DNA of 64,000 nucleotides. It comes from JBBQZU01 sp041749535 (lineage in GTDB: Bacteria > Bacteroidota > Bacteroidia > Flavobacteriales_D > Cryomorphaceae). The notes under the pieces are model-generated. The model did no database searches, was not told where the DNA came from, and saw only the letters and a list, made by a program, of their open reading frames with translations. The stretch lies in NCBI GenBank assembly GCA_041749535.1, contig JBGTBE010000083.1, forward strand, positions 17,841 to 81,840. Reading direction: 5' to 3'. Each line of letters starts with the position of its first letter. Positions within the stretch are counted from its first letter, which is position 1. Positions 1 through 9,071 of this stretch are shown piece by piece. The position numbers were made by a program, and so were the translations under genes.

Positions 1-5
1 TTCGA

Positions 6-3000
6 TTATTTGCTGACTGCCACGCGCGATTGGTATAAGGAAAGTCCTTCAACATTTACCACATCGAGCATATACATGCCAGAGGCGAGGGAAGAAAGGT
101 CCATTTCCCATTGCTCCTCCATCCCGTTGAAGGATGCTTTGGCCACAGCTTTACCCGCCATGTTGTAAAGGGTTACTTTTACCAGTCCTGTGTGGTTGTT
201 GCCAGATGGCTCTATGAATAGGGTTCCGGCAGTAGGATTCGGCCATGCCTTGAACTCCGATTCGTCAGCATCCTGAATGCCTACGGAGCCAACCAATACC
301 TGCATGCTGTAGCTACAGCCGTCTTCAGTGGTGTGGGTTACTGTGTACTCCCCAGCCACAGTGTAGATGTGTGTTGGGTTCAACCCTGTGTCGGTATTTC
401 CATCTCCAAAATCCCAGGTGGCATTCGCAGAACCATTTGGACCGCTGACAAAATTCACTTCCAGGTCATTGTCTGTATAGGTGAAGGTGGCATTGCCAAG
501 CAGCATTACCTGCACTTCGGTAGGTTCGCTTTCGCAAAACTGCTTTTGCACTTCTATATCGTAAAAGTAGTAGTACAATTCAGGACCCGCAGAACTTCCG
601 GTTATGGTCATCAGTTCGGAGACGTATGGGTAACTCACACCGCCGTTGTTTCTGTAAAGTCCCGCATTGTTCAATCCAATGCTATAAGTTCCGGGAAGAT
701 CTATATCAAAATTGAGATCAATTCGGCCACCACCGGCGAAGTCTATATCTACGTCAGTTTGCGCAAGCAACTCGCCTACACCTGAATCACCACTCCAAAG
801 GTTTATGGTGCGCACGCCAGGCCCTGAACTCACCACCCAGGCTGAGCGTACCACCACTGCATCGCTTACAGTAAAGTTCACGGTGCCTACAAACTGCGTA
901 GCGTGGTTTGCCCCAATGCCAAATGAATTATCGAGCGGACCTACATATTGTTCAGGCTCGTAGTCATACAATTCTGTTACTTGCAGGGTCGCATCATCCG
1001 AGCCCATGGTGTACGCAAATGGACTTCCGAGTCCAAGGAAAGTACCATCCTCTGCATACCAGGCGGCATCACCTGATCCTGAAACCTGTGCAATGAGCAA
1101 TATTTCGTTTGCAGCGCATACTTCAGCATCATTTGATACTGGTGCTTCCGGTATTTCAAATACCACAGGTGCATCGAGTTCATAGGTGTCCTCACCCATG
1201 TTGTTCGTAACCGTAAGCGACACTTCATAAGACCCTGTCGATTCGTACTGATGCACTGGGTTCTGCTCCATAGAAGTATTGCCATCACCAAAATCCCACA
1301 ACCAGAATTGGGGGGTGTCCGTGCTTTGGTCAGTGAAGAATACGATTCCATTGCAAGTTAATTCTGCGCTCACGGCAAATGCCGCAACTGGAGGGCTTGT
1401 GGCCACCAGGCAGGTTGTGGGCACATCGAATGCTGCTACTCCGTCGATTTTGCTCTGCGAGGAACCCTGACTGGCACTAAAACCCAGACCCCTCTTCGCA
1501 AAAACTTCCCAAATAAGGCATTGGTTGGCACCGCCATAGTTAATTTCGTCGGCGAGCAGTATTGCATCCCGACCATCCTCAAATCCCGGTTCGCACACTT
1601 GCAATTTCAAGGCATCGGTAACCAGGAGCATGGCAATGTTATTTCCGGCATCAGGGTTGTCGAGTTCTGCATCGTACCCGTACTGATCCATTAGCGCCCA
1701 GGTAAGGTCCCAAAGCATGGTACACCATATAAATCCAACACCGTGCGGCGTAGATATATTGCCGTTTGGCAAGTTGGCATAGGTGTAATTATTCACTGCA
1801 AAACTGGTATCGTAAGGAGCAGGACGTATACCAGTACCACTCACACTTTGCGATGATGCATAGGTCCCCATTGGGCGATACACCGGGTTTGCTGCGTCCA
1901 TGTTCATGGTCATCATGGTGGCATACCAGTCGCTCCAGCCCTCTCCCATTTGTTCTTCATTGCCAAGGCACCCTGCTTCGGAAGGGCCTCCTGTAAGTCT
2001 GTTGCTCAAACCGTGCACATACTCATGTATGATGATGCCATTGTCGAAGCTGCCATCTTTAAAAGAAGCCCCGGTAGGCCCACCGTTCAACGTTGCGTTT
2101 ACAGTTTGTCCATCGTTTAAGGTATTCTTGATGGTGTTGCCATTGGCTTGAGAAATCATGATTGAAGGAATGTCTATGCTTGAACTGCTCCCCCCCATTT
2201 CGATTACCCCGGTGGTATTGTTTGCTACAATTACAGCAACAGCACCTGCTTCCTGGGCAAATTGAACCTTGTCCACAAAAGGACAACTTCCTCTGTCTAC
2301 AATGGCAATCTTCCCGTTCACTTGTGCAGCATTGGTTAATGGGCTGCATCCAAGGGTGGATCCGCTACCGTCCAGAACAACCACCACATCGGCAGTAATG
2401 CCGCCTCCAGGCAAGGCAGGGCCAAAACCGGCAGCAGACGATGACTGGTAAGGCCCATCAATGGAAGAAGGTGAATTCACTGTGAGCAGGGAAAGGTCTT
2501 CGCCTCCACTGGTCCATAGGTACATCTGCATTCTTGGATTGCTACCATCAGGAGGGGTGGCCATGTTTGCATTGTTGCTGCCTCCCCCATCCTGGGCTTC
2601 GGCGCGCACCCAGTCATCATCTTCTCCGCCATTGTCATAATTGTTGGTCTGGAAGTTTCCGGCTACTTCATCGAATCCGAAGTAGTAGAGGTGGTCGTGT
2701 ATGCGGTTGTTTGCATAAAATAGGTTCGTAATGGCTGCATCCGTGTAGGTATCCGGTGTCTGATCAAGGTCGAGTGAGTGATCAAAAGTGAGTGTAGGGC
2801 CACCATTGGGACTTGTACCAGGCTCATTCACGTCATTGATGTCTTCGTAGGCATGTACATTGTTTCCACGGGTTATCAAATATTCCGGGCCTGGCACCCC
2901 ATTAATATCGTGCCATCCGAAGGGCGAAGCAACAGCAATGGCCGGTTCGGCAAGCAAGGACCTGTTGCCGTGGTTAGGACTCTCTACAGGAAATGGAAAG

Positions 3001-3722
3001 ATGCGGTACGAAGTTCCATCGGTTACCTCTTCGAGCTCTTCTTCAAATAGTATGGCATTGCTTACATTCTCATTTGCTGAGCACGTTCCGGTGTGAATAT
3101 GGTCATAGGTACAGCTTACCGTCCAGTTGATGCGTTTCAGCAACGCACCATTCTCGGCGCTGGCTATATACTGGTACCAGTTTTTGGCGGCAGGCAGCTC
3201 AGCATCAAAAATCCAGGCGAGCTTAAGTTCCTCTTCTGCAGTCAGAAAATAGACCAGGTCTGCCTTGCTCACATGCTCAAAGCCCTCAGGGCCAGAAACT
3301 GTGAGAAGCCATTTTCCTTCTGAGGTAGAGCTCACAGCCGTGTGAATCCCGGCATGTTCAGCGCCTATGACCAGCGAAGACACCGCTTCTAATGACATGG
3401 TAGGCGAAGTTGCCCCTGTAAGGGATGCCGTTTCCGGCAAAAAGTTGTGAAAGACATTGATCAAAACCCCATCGGCACCAAACACCGCTGAGAGATTGGA
3501 GTTGAACACTTCAATGCCCTGAACAGTTTGCTTCATGTACACATGTTCCACCCCATTGTGGCGGGTCGTGTATCGGTCGGTGGTGGTGAGTATTGTATTG
3601 GCGAAGTTGGGATTCTCAGTGAGGAGATGCCTCGTTACTTGCTCGGTCATTGCATCCTGGGCTGATAAAGATGCAACATTCAAAAGCAGGACAGCCCCTG
3701 CACAAAGGGTAAAAATTTTCAT
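6..3722 (-). CDS. Secreted M36 (fungalysin-type) zinc metalloprotease with PA and PKD domains and T9SS sorting domain
   Basis: Predicted extracellular protease that degrades proteins outside the cell. I chose the start ATG at 3722, 14 codons inside the longest frame, because it begins a clean signal peptide (MKIFTLCAG..., cleavage near LSAQ). Visible order: an N-terminal FTP/PepSY-like propeptide, an M36 catalytic region with a PA insert (roughly residues 440-550), the zinc motif HEYVH followed by GLSNRLTGG (about residue 566) and a downstream GEGWSDW carrying the third ligand Glu, a PKD domain with WDFGDGNT (about 800-880), a jelly-roll-like stretch, a second PKD (WDFGDGNT near 1110), and a C-terminal Por-type sorting domain (AWPNPTAG...LYNMAGK...). 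The last feature is typical of type IX secretion in Bacteroidota. It is about 1238 aa, longer than fungal M36 enzymes because of the PKD and sorting modules. It is monocistronic; no neighbour suggests a dedicated partner. The family call is confident; substrate unknown. Confidence 0.93.
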   Translation of the reverse strand: MKIFTLCAGAVLLLNVASLSAQDAMTEQVTRHLLTENPNFANTILTTTDRYTTRHNGVEHVYMKQTVQGIEVFNSNLSAVFGADGVLINVFHNFLPETASLTGATSPTMSLEAVSSLVIGAEHAGIHTAVSSTSEGKWLLTVSGPEGFEHVSKADLVYFLTAEEELKLAWIFDAELPAAKNWYQYIASAENGALLKRINWTVSCTYDHIHTGTCSANENVSNAILFEEELEEVTDGTSYRIFPFPVESPNHGNRSLLAEPAIAVASPFGWHDINGVPGPEYLITRGNNVHAYEDINDVNEPGTSPNGGPTLTFDHSLDLDQTPDTYTDAAITNLFYANNRIHDHLYYFGFDEVAGNFQTNNYDNGGEDDDWVRAEAQDGGGSNNANMATPPDGSNPRMQMYLWTSGGEDLSLLTVNSPSSIDGPYQSSSAAGFGPALPGGGITADVVVVLDGSGSTLGCSPLTNAAQVNGKIAIVDRGSCPFVDKVQFAQEAGAVAVIVANNTTGVIEMGGSSSSIDIPSIMISQANGNTIKNTLNDGQTVNATLNGGPTGASFKDGSFDNGIIIHEYVHGLSNRLTGGPSEAGCLGNEEQMGEGWSDWYATMMTMNMDAANPVYRPMGTYASSQSVSGTGIRPAPYDTSFAVNNYTYANLPNGNISTPHGVGFIWCTMLWDLTWALMDQYGYDAELDNPDAGNNIAMLLVTDALKLQVCEPGFEDGRDAILLADEINYGGANQCLIWEVFAKRGLGFSASQGSSQSKIDGVAAFDVPTTCLVATSPPVAAFAVSAELTCNGIVFFTDQSTDTPQFWLWDFGDGNTSMEQNPVHQYESTGSYEVSLTVTNNMGEDTYELDAPVVFEIPEAPVSNDAEVCAANEILLIAQVSGSGDAAWYAEDGTFLGLGSPFAYTMGSDDATLQVTELYDYEPEQYVGPLDNSFGIGANHATQFVGTVNFTVSDAVVVRSAWVVSSGPGVRTINLWSGDSGVGELLAQTDVDIDFAGGGRIDLNFDIDLPGTYSIGLNNAGLYRNNGGVSYPYVSELMTITGSSAGPELYYYFYDIEVQKQFCESEPTEVQVMLLGNATFTYTDNDLEVNFVSGPNGSANATWDFGDGNTDTGLNPTHIYTVAGEYTVTHTTEDGCSYSMQVLVGSVGIQDADESEFKAWPNPTAGTLFIEPSGNNHTGLVKVTLYNMAGKAVAKASFNGMEEQWEMDLSSLASGMYMLDVVNVEGLSLYQSRVAVSK

Positions 3723-3873
3723 AGGTTTCAATAAATTTTCGGTGGAAAGATAATGCTTAATCAAGCACTCTTCAATGGTTCATCATGCCATAGGTACAAG
3801 TCATTCTCGTATTCCTATTGAAACTGCATATTTGCAGCATATGGAGGGTTTTGTCTTTTCCCGAAAGGCAGAG

Positions 3874-5091
3874 CTATGCGCCAGCTTTATATCCTTTCAA
3901 GGGCTTCACCATCAGGAGCATGGCTGTAAGCATAATGATACCTCCCAGTGCAAAAGGGGCCCCTGGAAAATCGAAGGGTGTAGTGGTGGATGTGAAAATG
4001 TAAAACACCCAGGTCATCAATGGTGGCCCAAGAATACTCGTAAGGCTTATAATGCTCGTAAGAGTACCCTGCAGTTGGCCTTGCATATTGGAGGGTACAA
4101 CATTTGAAATAAGCCCCTGAATGGTAGGACCAGCCACTCCACCGAGGCAGTAAGGCAGAATGTAAATAAACATGAGCGTACCCGAAAATGCTGAGGAAAA
4201 AAGAAACATTCCGCTCGTCCATAGCAGCATGCCTGTAAATATGGTGCGCACCTGTCCCAGGTGCTTCACCACTATCCGCACAAGACCACCTTGCACCAAT
4301 GCAACGACGATGCCTACCACAGCGAGGGAGTAACCAACCATTTTAGCATCCCATTCAAACCGGTACATGGTGTAGAAAGTCCAGGTACTCTGTACGGCAT
4401 GTCCGGCTATGTAAATAAGAAAAAAAGGAATCAGAAAACTCACTACCACCGGATACTTGAGCATGTTCTGAAGGCTCCCTGCAGGATTGGCTTTGCGCCA
4501 ATTGATTTTCTCAATTCTGTTCTCAGGCTTCAGTGACTCGGGCAGGATGAAATATCCATAAATGAGATTGAGAAAACTCAAACAAGCTGCCAAAATAAAT
4601 GGAGCGCGCACGCCCCACTGGGCGGCGATACCACCTATTACCGGACCTACGATGAACCCAAGTCCGAAGGCTGCACCAACCAATCCGAAATTCTGTGCTT
4701 TCTTTTCGGCAGTGCTTATGTCGGCGATGTATGCAGTGGCTACCGTAAAGCTTGCACCTGTAATTCCCGCAAGTATGCGACCTACAAAAAGCCAGGCTAT
4801 TGTGGGTGCCCATGCGTGAAAAACATAATCGATTCCCAGGCCAAGTAAGGCAAATAAAATTACGGGTCTTCGCCCATATCTGTCACTGAGCACTCCCAGC
4901 ACTGGCGCGAAGAAAAACTGCATAAAGGCATAGGAGAACATGAGCCATCCGCCTATGCGCGATGCCTCACTAAGGCCTCCGCCCTGCAAGGAGGTAATCA
5001 GGTCGGGCAATACAGGAATGATGATACCGATACCGATTACATCAATCAATATCGTTACGAAAATAAAGGTGAGTGAAGCCTTGTGGTTCAT
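3874..5091 (-). CDS. TetA-like major facilitator superfamily exporter
   Basis: Inner-membrane proton-coupled drug/metabolite exporter of the DHA1 (TCR/Tet) group. The 405-residue length and about 12 hydrophobic segments fit. The N-terminus (LIDVIGIGIIIPVLPDL) and the loop 2-3 motif GVLSDRYGRRPV are characteristic of TetA-type MFS proteins, and FGLGFIVGPVIGG is motif C of exporters. The stop lies 152 bases from the start of the minus-strand protease gene. The gene starts at 5091, divergent from the GreA/GreB-like gene at 5258, so the roughly 165 bases between them probably hold both promoters. Similarity to TetA does not prove tetracycline resistance: many environmental Bacteroidota carry such chromosomal homologues with unknown substrate. 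Confidence 0.88.
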   Translation of the reverse strand: MNHKASLTFIFVTILIDVIGIGIIIPVLPDLITSLQGGGLSEASRIGGWLMFSYAFMQFFFAPVLGVLSDRYGRRPVILFALLGLGIDYVFHAWAPTIAWLFVGRILAGITGASFTVATAYIADISTAEKKAQNFGLVGAAFGLGFIVGPVIGGIAAQWGVRAPFILAACLSFLNLIYGYFILPESLKPENRIEKINWRKANPAGSLQNMLKYPVVVSFLIPFFLIYIAGHAVQSTWTFYTMYRFEWDAKMVGYSLAVVGIVVALVQGGLVRIVVKHLGQVRTIFTGMLLWTSGMFLFSSAFSGTLMFIYILPYCLGGVAGPTIQGLISNVVPSNMQGQLQGTLTSIISLTSILGPPLMTWVFYIFTSTTTPFDFPGAPFALGGIIMLTAMLLMVKPLKGYKAGA

Positions 5092-5257
5092 AGAAATGTG
5101 CGAAGCTAAGCAGAAATGAAATGTGCTTAGACAGAATGTTTCAGCCGTTCAAGGGATTTGAGCAAACTGGCAGATGAAAAAACCCCTGCTCCCTATCCAG
5201 CTTTACCATCGCCATTGTGTAGGGCGGGAACCTTATATTGCAGCACAATTGAAGCAC

Positions 5258-5719
5258 ATGACAGCCCATGCCAATATAAAGCAAGCCATATTGAAGGCCA
5301 TAAAAGGTCAGCTTGCCGACAGAATACTCAGCACCCGCGAAGCGATTGCTTCAGCCATGGAATCGCGCGACAGGGACACCAAAAGCAGTGCCGGTGACAA
5401 GCATGAAACAGCGAGAGCCATGGTGCAGATAGAGATTGAGAAGTATGAACAGCAGTTGAGCAGACTCCTCAGAACACTCGGAGAGTTGGAGCAAATAAAT
5501 ACCACTGATGTATGTAGAAACGTGCAGGTAGGCAGTGTGGCAATTACTTCTGCGGGAAATTATTACATGTGCGCGGGCATAGGAAAATTGGAAATTGATG
5601 GAAGCGCGTACTATGCCATTTCTGCCGCTTCGCCTATTGGTGCTTTATTGTTGGGAAAAGCAGCCGGTGACTCATTCGTTTTTCAGGAAAAACCAATGCA
5701 CGTGCAAGATGTATTCTAG
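5258..5719 (+). CDS. GreA/GreB C-terminal-domain-like protein (Bacteroidota family)
   Basis: About 153 aa. The open frame runs further upstream, but the ATG at 5258 is preferred because the conserved-looking part starts there. The N-terminal half is charged and helical, and contains SAGDKHETARAMVQ, a signature of a Bacteroidota family often labelled by mistake as 3-oxoacyl-ACP synthase. The C-terminal half (SPIGALLLGKAAGDSFVF) matches the FKBP-like C-terminal domain of transcript-cleavage factors GreA/GreB, which binds at the RNA polymerase secondary channel. No acyl-ACP synthase catalytic motif is present. The likely role is an RNA-polymerase-associated factor or its paralogue, acting in the cytosol (inference). 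It is a single gene, divergent from the MFS exporter and convergent with the small exported protein that ends at 5775. Confidence 0.75.
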   Translation: MTAHANIKQAILKAIKGQLADRILSTREAIASAMESRDRDTKSSAGDKHETARAMVQIEIEKYEQQLSRLLRTLGELEQINTTDVCRNVQVGSVAITSAGNYYMCAGIGKLEIDGSAYYAISAASPIGALLLGKAAGDSFVFQEKPMHVQDVF

Positions 5720-5774
5720 CGCAGTTTTCGTGTAAAATACGCTTGTGGTGCCTTTCTGCAACTGTGAGTTCAGT

Positions 5775-6086
5775 CTATTTTTTCTTTGGGCGTTCAGCAT
5801 TGAGTTCGGCTTCTCGTTCAGCGATAAGGTTAGCCACGTCCAGCTTTTTTCCTGAAAGATCAGCGGTAACTGTAAGAAGCAATTGCTTCTTGCCATTGTA
5901 GAAGAAGTAAATTTTTTGCCCTTCAGAAAGATCTACGCCGCTGTCGCTGAAAGGTGATAAATTGGGATTCATCACACCCGGAATTACAAGTGGAATAGAT
6001 TTTACAGAACTGTTGTGAAGGGTGAAAGGCACGGCTGAGATGCTTACGGCAATTAAGAGAAAAACTGCTGCTAGTATTGCTTTCAT
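5775..6086 (-). CDS. Small exported protein of unknown function
   Basis: About 103 aa from the ATG at 6086, which directly opens a signal peptide (MKAILAAVFLLIAVSISA, cleavage expected near AVPF). A longer frame to 6131 would put unlikely residues ahead of it. The mature part is short and beta-rich (IPLVIPGVMNPNLSPFSDSGVDL, then YFFYNGKKQLLLTV) and ends in a charged, Lys/Glu-rich tail (AERPKKK). No known domain is recognised. It is probably periplasmic, since no lipobox or sorting domain is visible. It stands alone between the GreA/B-like gene (convergent) and the 136-aa cytosolic protein (same strand, 172 bases upstream). Confidence 0.6.
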   Translation of the reverse strand: MKAILAAVFLLIAVSISAVPFTLHNSSVKSIPLVIPGVMNPNLSPFSDSGVDLSEGQKIYFFYNGKKQLLLTVTADLSGKKLDVANLIAEREAELNAERPKKK

Positions 6087-6258
6087 AGGTGTTTGGATTG
6101 AATCCAAATCATAACGCGATTTCCCAACCAATTGTTTGAATGAACGGCAATGTTCAATAGATACCTGTTGTACATCGATGAATCCTAAAAGGCATAGACC
6201 GGAAACGCGGATTGAAATTAAAGCGCTACGCAGACTGCGAAGTGCAACGATATTAAAA

Positions 6259-6669
6259 TCAAAACTCTAGTTGTTCAAGCCACTGTATTGCCTCTGATTC
6301 CTCACTGAAGAATCGCACGGGTTTAGGAGGTTTGTGTATTTTAAGGTAAAAATTGGCTACGATGCGGTGGCCCAGGTTGTTGATCACGTATGCGATGGCC
6401 GAGGCTGCTGTTTCCCTTTCAGCATCGGCAGAGTAAGCCCTTGCATCTTCTCCGAAGGTACCAAACTCTCCCACGATGATGATGGCTGGCAGTACCCTAC
6501 CCCTGGAAAGTTCAAAAGCGTGCTTCACCATCAGTTTTACTTCTGTGGAAGATATATCAACATGTGGGTGGATATTGATCTGAAATAGATTCTCTGTCCG
6601 GAGAAAAATATCAAATTTCTCAGTGCAAATGGTGTGATCCGGTCTTAATTCTGACTTGGTTTCTTGCAT
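6259..6669 (-). CDS. Cytosolic STAS/SpoIIAA-like small protein
   Basis: 136 aa, no signal peptide or membrane segment. The middle part alternates short beta strands and helices (IHPHVDISSTEVKLMVKHAFEL, then LPAIIIVGEFGTFGEDARAY, then ETAASAIAYVINNLGHRIVANFYLKI). It ends with RFFSEESEAIQWLEQL, the pattern seen in STAS/SpoIIAA-like proteins of Bacteroidota in which the last helix follows the phrase 'FSDEEEALKWL'. Such proteins are thought to be regulatory or membrane-associated, but no partner gene is nearby. The fold call is by pattern only; the biochemical role is unknown. It starts at ATG 6669, with about 160 bases of AT-rich non-coding sequence upstream. Confidence 0.6.
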   Translation of the reverse strand: MQETKSELRPDHTICTEKFDIFLRTENLFQINIHPHVDISSTEVKLMVKHAFELSRGRVLPAIIIVGEFGTFGEDARAYSADAERETAASAIAYVINNLGHRIVANFYLKIHKPPKPVRFFSEESEAIQWLEQLEF

Positions 6670-6832
6670 GAAATATCAAACTAAACAGAACGAGTGCAGC
6701 CAATCATTATAACAGTGACAAGGTGCGAAATAATCTGATGCCGCAAAAGAGAAATAATGACTTCGTTACGGTCTTATGAATTGGTGCTGAAGAATAATAC
6801 GTCGGGAAGAAGTTAAAAGGTGGGATTTGAAA

Positions 6833-8392
6833 TTAAAATGCAAACTTGTTGTCCACTTTTACAATGCTATCACCATCAAGTACTATCAAGGTTAAAAAAT
6901 CGCCTATGGCCCTAAAATCTCCAAGCTGCCCTGATTCATCAATATAGCTGTGTGGTTGTCGGGAAAGAAATTCTGAAACTGTTTGGCTCCGGGCTGCATC
7001 AAGAGTAGCAACAAAGGCAAACCCCTCATATAGTTTTCCTTTTTTCTCTGCTTCTATGATCAAATTGGCCAAACATCCTCCGCAACCTAAGCCGGAAATT
7101 ACAATGAGAGAATCAGTTGCAAGATCTACCGCAACTTCATGGCGTAAATATCTACCTAATGGAGGTAAATCAACTTTATAGTACAAGGATTTCGAATCAA
7201 TCTCAACTGGATGGCCTTCTTTAGTCATGTCAAAAACATCGAATCTTTGAGTAGTGGCTACAGTTGAATCTATCTTGAGCAGACAAAGACCTTCTGGTGT
7301 AACAAAATGAAACCGATGATCATAAACCCCAGGTGGAAAAAAAACTTCCTTTTGGATTTCATAATCAGAATTAAAAACTAAAATAGTAAAAGCCATCTGC
7401 TCTGAGTGCAACCTTCTCTCTTCAGGTGTATCTACCCCTGGCACGAATACAGAATACACTAACTTACGATGGGTATCGGTGATTAGGTCCGCATATCTAT
7501 CATTTACGTATGAATAATCATTGATATAAGCATAATCATACAGCCTGGATTTATCAAATTGAACAATCTTTCGTTGTCGAAGTATACTCTTTCGTGAGAA
7601 AATTCTCATGGTTTCAGACAATCGACTGTCGCCGTTGACATACAAAGAATCAATATGCGCAAAGCTATATATTGATTCTCCAAAGAGTCTTTTCCTTGAA
7701 GCTGTCCAATAGTAGAATTCCATCACTTCATTTCGATAACTTTGGGGATATTTGCCAAAGGATTGTACTTCTCCTGTTTTCATGTCATAGGTAATTTCCA
7801 ATGGGGCAGAAAAAAAGAGCTCCTGAGCCTTTAAATGATTGCCGCTCATAAAATTAGGGAGACCGCTAGCGTTGCCATGCAAAAATACAGTGGAGTCCTC
7901 TACGTAAATAGGGAAATCTGAAACACTAAATGCCCTAAATTCCAATCCTTTCAACCTTGATTCGAATTTAAAGGATTGTTTTTCAGTTGATACAGGGCAG
8001 AAGACTGTAAATTCGTTCGAAAGGCCAACTGCATACAAACACCCATTCTGCCAATATGAATCTATGATTGGTGAAAAACTTGCGATAGAATCCAGATCAA
8101 ATTCTTGAAAATTTTCAAGATCGGGATATGTCAGAATCTTGACCTTACCTGAAACAGTATTCCAAACCATTAACAATGAGTCATGATCGTCAAATCGATA
8201 GTATGAAATCTCATTTGAATTTGTAGAATGATCTATGCTCAACTGAGATACCTGGAAATAGTTACAATCAAGTAGTCTTTGAGATCCAGTATTCTTTTCC
8301 TTCTCAACACAAGAAAATGTCACTAAAAAGGAAAGAACAATTAATTGTCTCTGCGTCAAGAAATAAAAATTCAATGACTTATCTCTTGTCAT
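6833..8392 (-). CDS. Lipoprotein with propeller-like body and C-terminal Cys-Gly-Gly-Cys segment
   Basis: 519 aa. The N-terminus has a hydrophobic stretch ending in VTFSC, a lipobox with the lipidated Cys at residue 28. The body is rich in repeated beta-strand phrases (YYRFDDHDSLLMVWNT, KILTYPDLENF, SFGKYPQSYRNEV) like the DUF4221/6-bladed beta-propeller lipoproteins of Bacteroidota. Near the C-terminus is LIVISGLGCGGCLANLI followed by FVATLDAARSQTVSEFL and FLTLIVLDGDSIVKVDN, which resembles a reduced thioredoxin-like fold with a CGGC site. The predicted location is the outer membrane or periplasm, with possible redox activity (inference). It forms an operon with the 161-aa lipoprotein: that gene's TAG stop and this ATG are separated by one base. 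AT-richer than the surrounding genes. Confidence 0.6.
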   Translation of the reverse strand: MTRDKSLNFYFLTQRQLIVLSFLVTFSCVEKEKNTGSQRLLDCNYFQVSQLSIDHSTNSNEISYYRFDDHDSLLMVWNTVSGKVKILTYPDLENFQEFDLDSIASFSPIIDSYWQNGCLYAVGLSNEFTVFCPVSTEKQSFKFESRLKGLEFRAFSVSDFPIYVEDSTVFLHGNASGLPNFMSGNHLKAQELFFSAPLEITYDMKTGEVQSFGKYPQSYRNEVMEFYYWTASRKRLFGESIYSFAHIDSLYVNGDSRLSETMRIFSRKSILRQRKIVQFDKSRLYDYAYINDYSYVNDRYADLITDTHRKLVYSVFVPGVDTPEERRLHSEQMAFTILVFNSDYEIQKEVFFPPGVYDHRFHFVTPEGLCLLKIDSTVATTQRFDVFDMTKEGHPVEIDSKSLYYKVDLPPLGRYLRHEVAVDLATDSLIVISGLGCGGCLANLIIEAEKKGKLYEGFAFVATLDAARSQTVSEFLSRQPHSYIDESGQLGDFRAIGDFLTLIVLDGDSIVKVDNKFAF

Positions 8393-8393
8393 T

Positions 8394-8879
8394 CTATTTG
8401 CTGTCGACCTGAATTACGAACTCTACTATTGGAGAACCTCCAGCTGCTACGTAATGAATCAAATTATCCCTTGCAGGCTTCTTAACAACAGTGAAATTGC
8501 CAGATTGAAGGTGATCCAAAAAAACCCAATTGGCAGAATCCTGGAACATAGGAAAAATTGGTTCCCAGAGGTGATGATCGCTGAAGAATGCTTGAACGCC
8601 TCCGGCACCTAAATTAATACAACTATCCAATTCAAAGAGTGTAGCACCGACTATCTCTATTGGAGGATAGAAACAATTTCCCGGGTGATAACAACAAAAT
8701 CCCAATGGATGGACGTCACTGTAAAACATTGTGAACCCGGGGCCAGATGCCTTTGCAAAATCTTGGCCAATTTCAATTATCTCTTCTTCAACACCAGAAG
8801 AACAAAAATTACATGAAATCAGAATTATTATAAACACGGGCGCGGAACAAAATAATCTCCGAAAAAGCTGAAATTTCAT
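8394..8879 (-). CDS. Cysteine-rich small lipoprotein, unknown function
   Basis: 161 aa. A hydrophobic N-terminus ends at IILISC, a plausible lipobox. The mature protein carries a cysteine/histidine patch (HPLGFCCYHPGNCFYPP) and a C-terminal beta-rich half with no recognised domain. It is the first gene of a two-gene operon with the CGGC lipoprotein and ends one base before that gene's start. A TCAGACA/TGTCTGA inverted repeat (8936-8951) and a GAAA tetranucleotide tract (8958-8988) lie 57 and 79 bases upstream of its start and could affect its expression. Function unknown; co-expression with a CGGC-containing partner suggests an envelope thiol role, as a guess only. Confidence 0.55.
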   Translation of the reverse strand: MKFQLFRRLFCSAPVFIIILISCNFCSSGVEEEIIEIGQDFAKASGPGFTMFYSDVHPLGFCCYHPGNCFYPPIEIVGATLFELDSCINLGAGGVQAFFSDHHLWEPIFPMFQDSANWVFLDHLQSGNFTVVKKPARDNLIHYVAAGGSPIVEFVIQVDSK

Positions 8880-8935
8880 AAGATATAGTTATTATCAAGT
8901 GCTACCTACTCTGCCCCGTTTTCAGCTACCCGGCC

Positions 8936-8951
8936 TCAGACAACTGTCTGA
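8936..8951. promoter_or_regulatory. 7-bp inverted repeat upstream of the lipoprotein operon
   Basis: TCAGACA and TGTCTGA are separated by two bases, giving a near-perfect 16-bp palindrome 57 bases before the start of the gene at 8879. Its size and symmetry fit a dimeric regulator's operator. It could equally be chance or a small hairpin. Confidence 0.3.
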
Positions 8952-8957
8952 TTTAGC

Positions 8958-8988
8958 GAAAGAAAGAAAGAAAGAAAGAAAGAAAGAA
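8958..8988. repeat. GAAA tetranucleotide microsatellite, 7.75 copies
   Basis: An uninterrupted run of GAAA (TTTC on the minus strand) of 31 bases. It sits in the intergenic stretch between dnaE (ends 9072) and the minus-strand lipoprotein operon that starts at 8879. Tracts of this kind change length by slipped-strand mispairing, so this could vary promoter spacing for the lipoprotein operon. Confidence 0.85.
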
Positions 8989-9071
8989 GCTTTGTTGATA
9001 TTTTGTTAACAACTTCTTCTCTCGTTTTAATATCTCATCCTTATTGATTGGTTGCAGGGAGTGGTGAACCA

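Noticed and set aside
3874..5091. Call as a tetracycline resistance gene
   Set aside because: Only general TetA-type MFS motifs are visible, with no mobile-element context, so substrate cannot be assigned.
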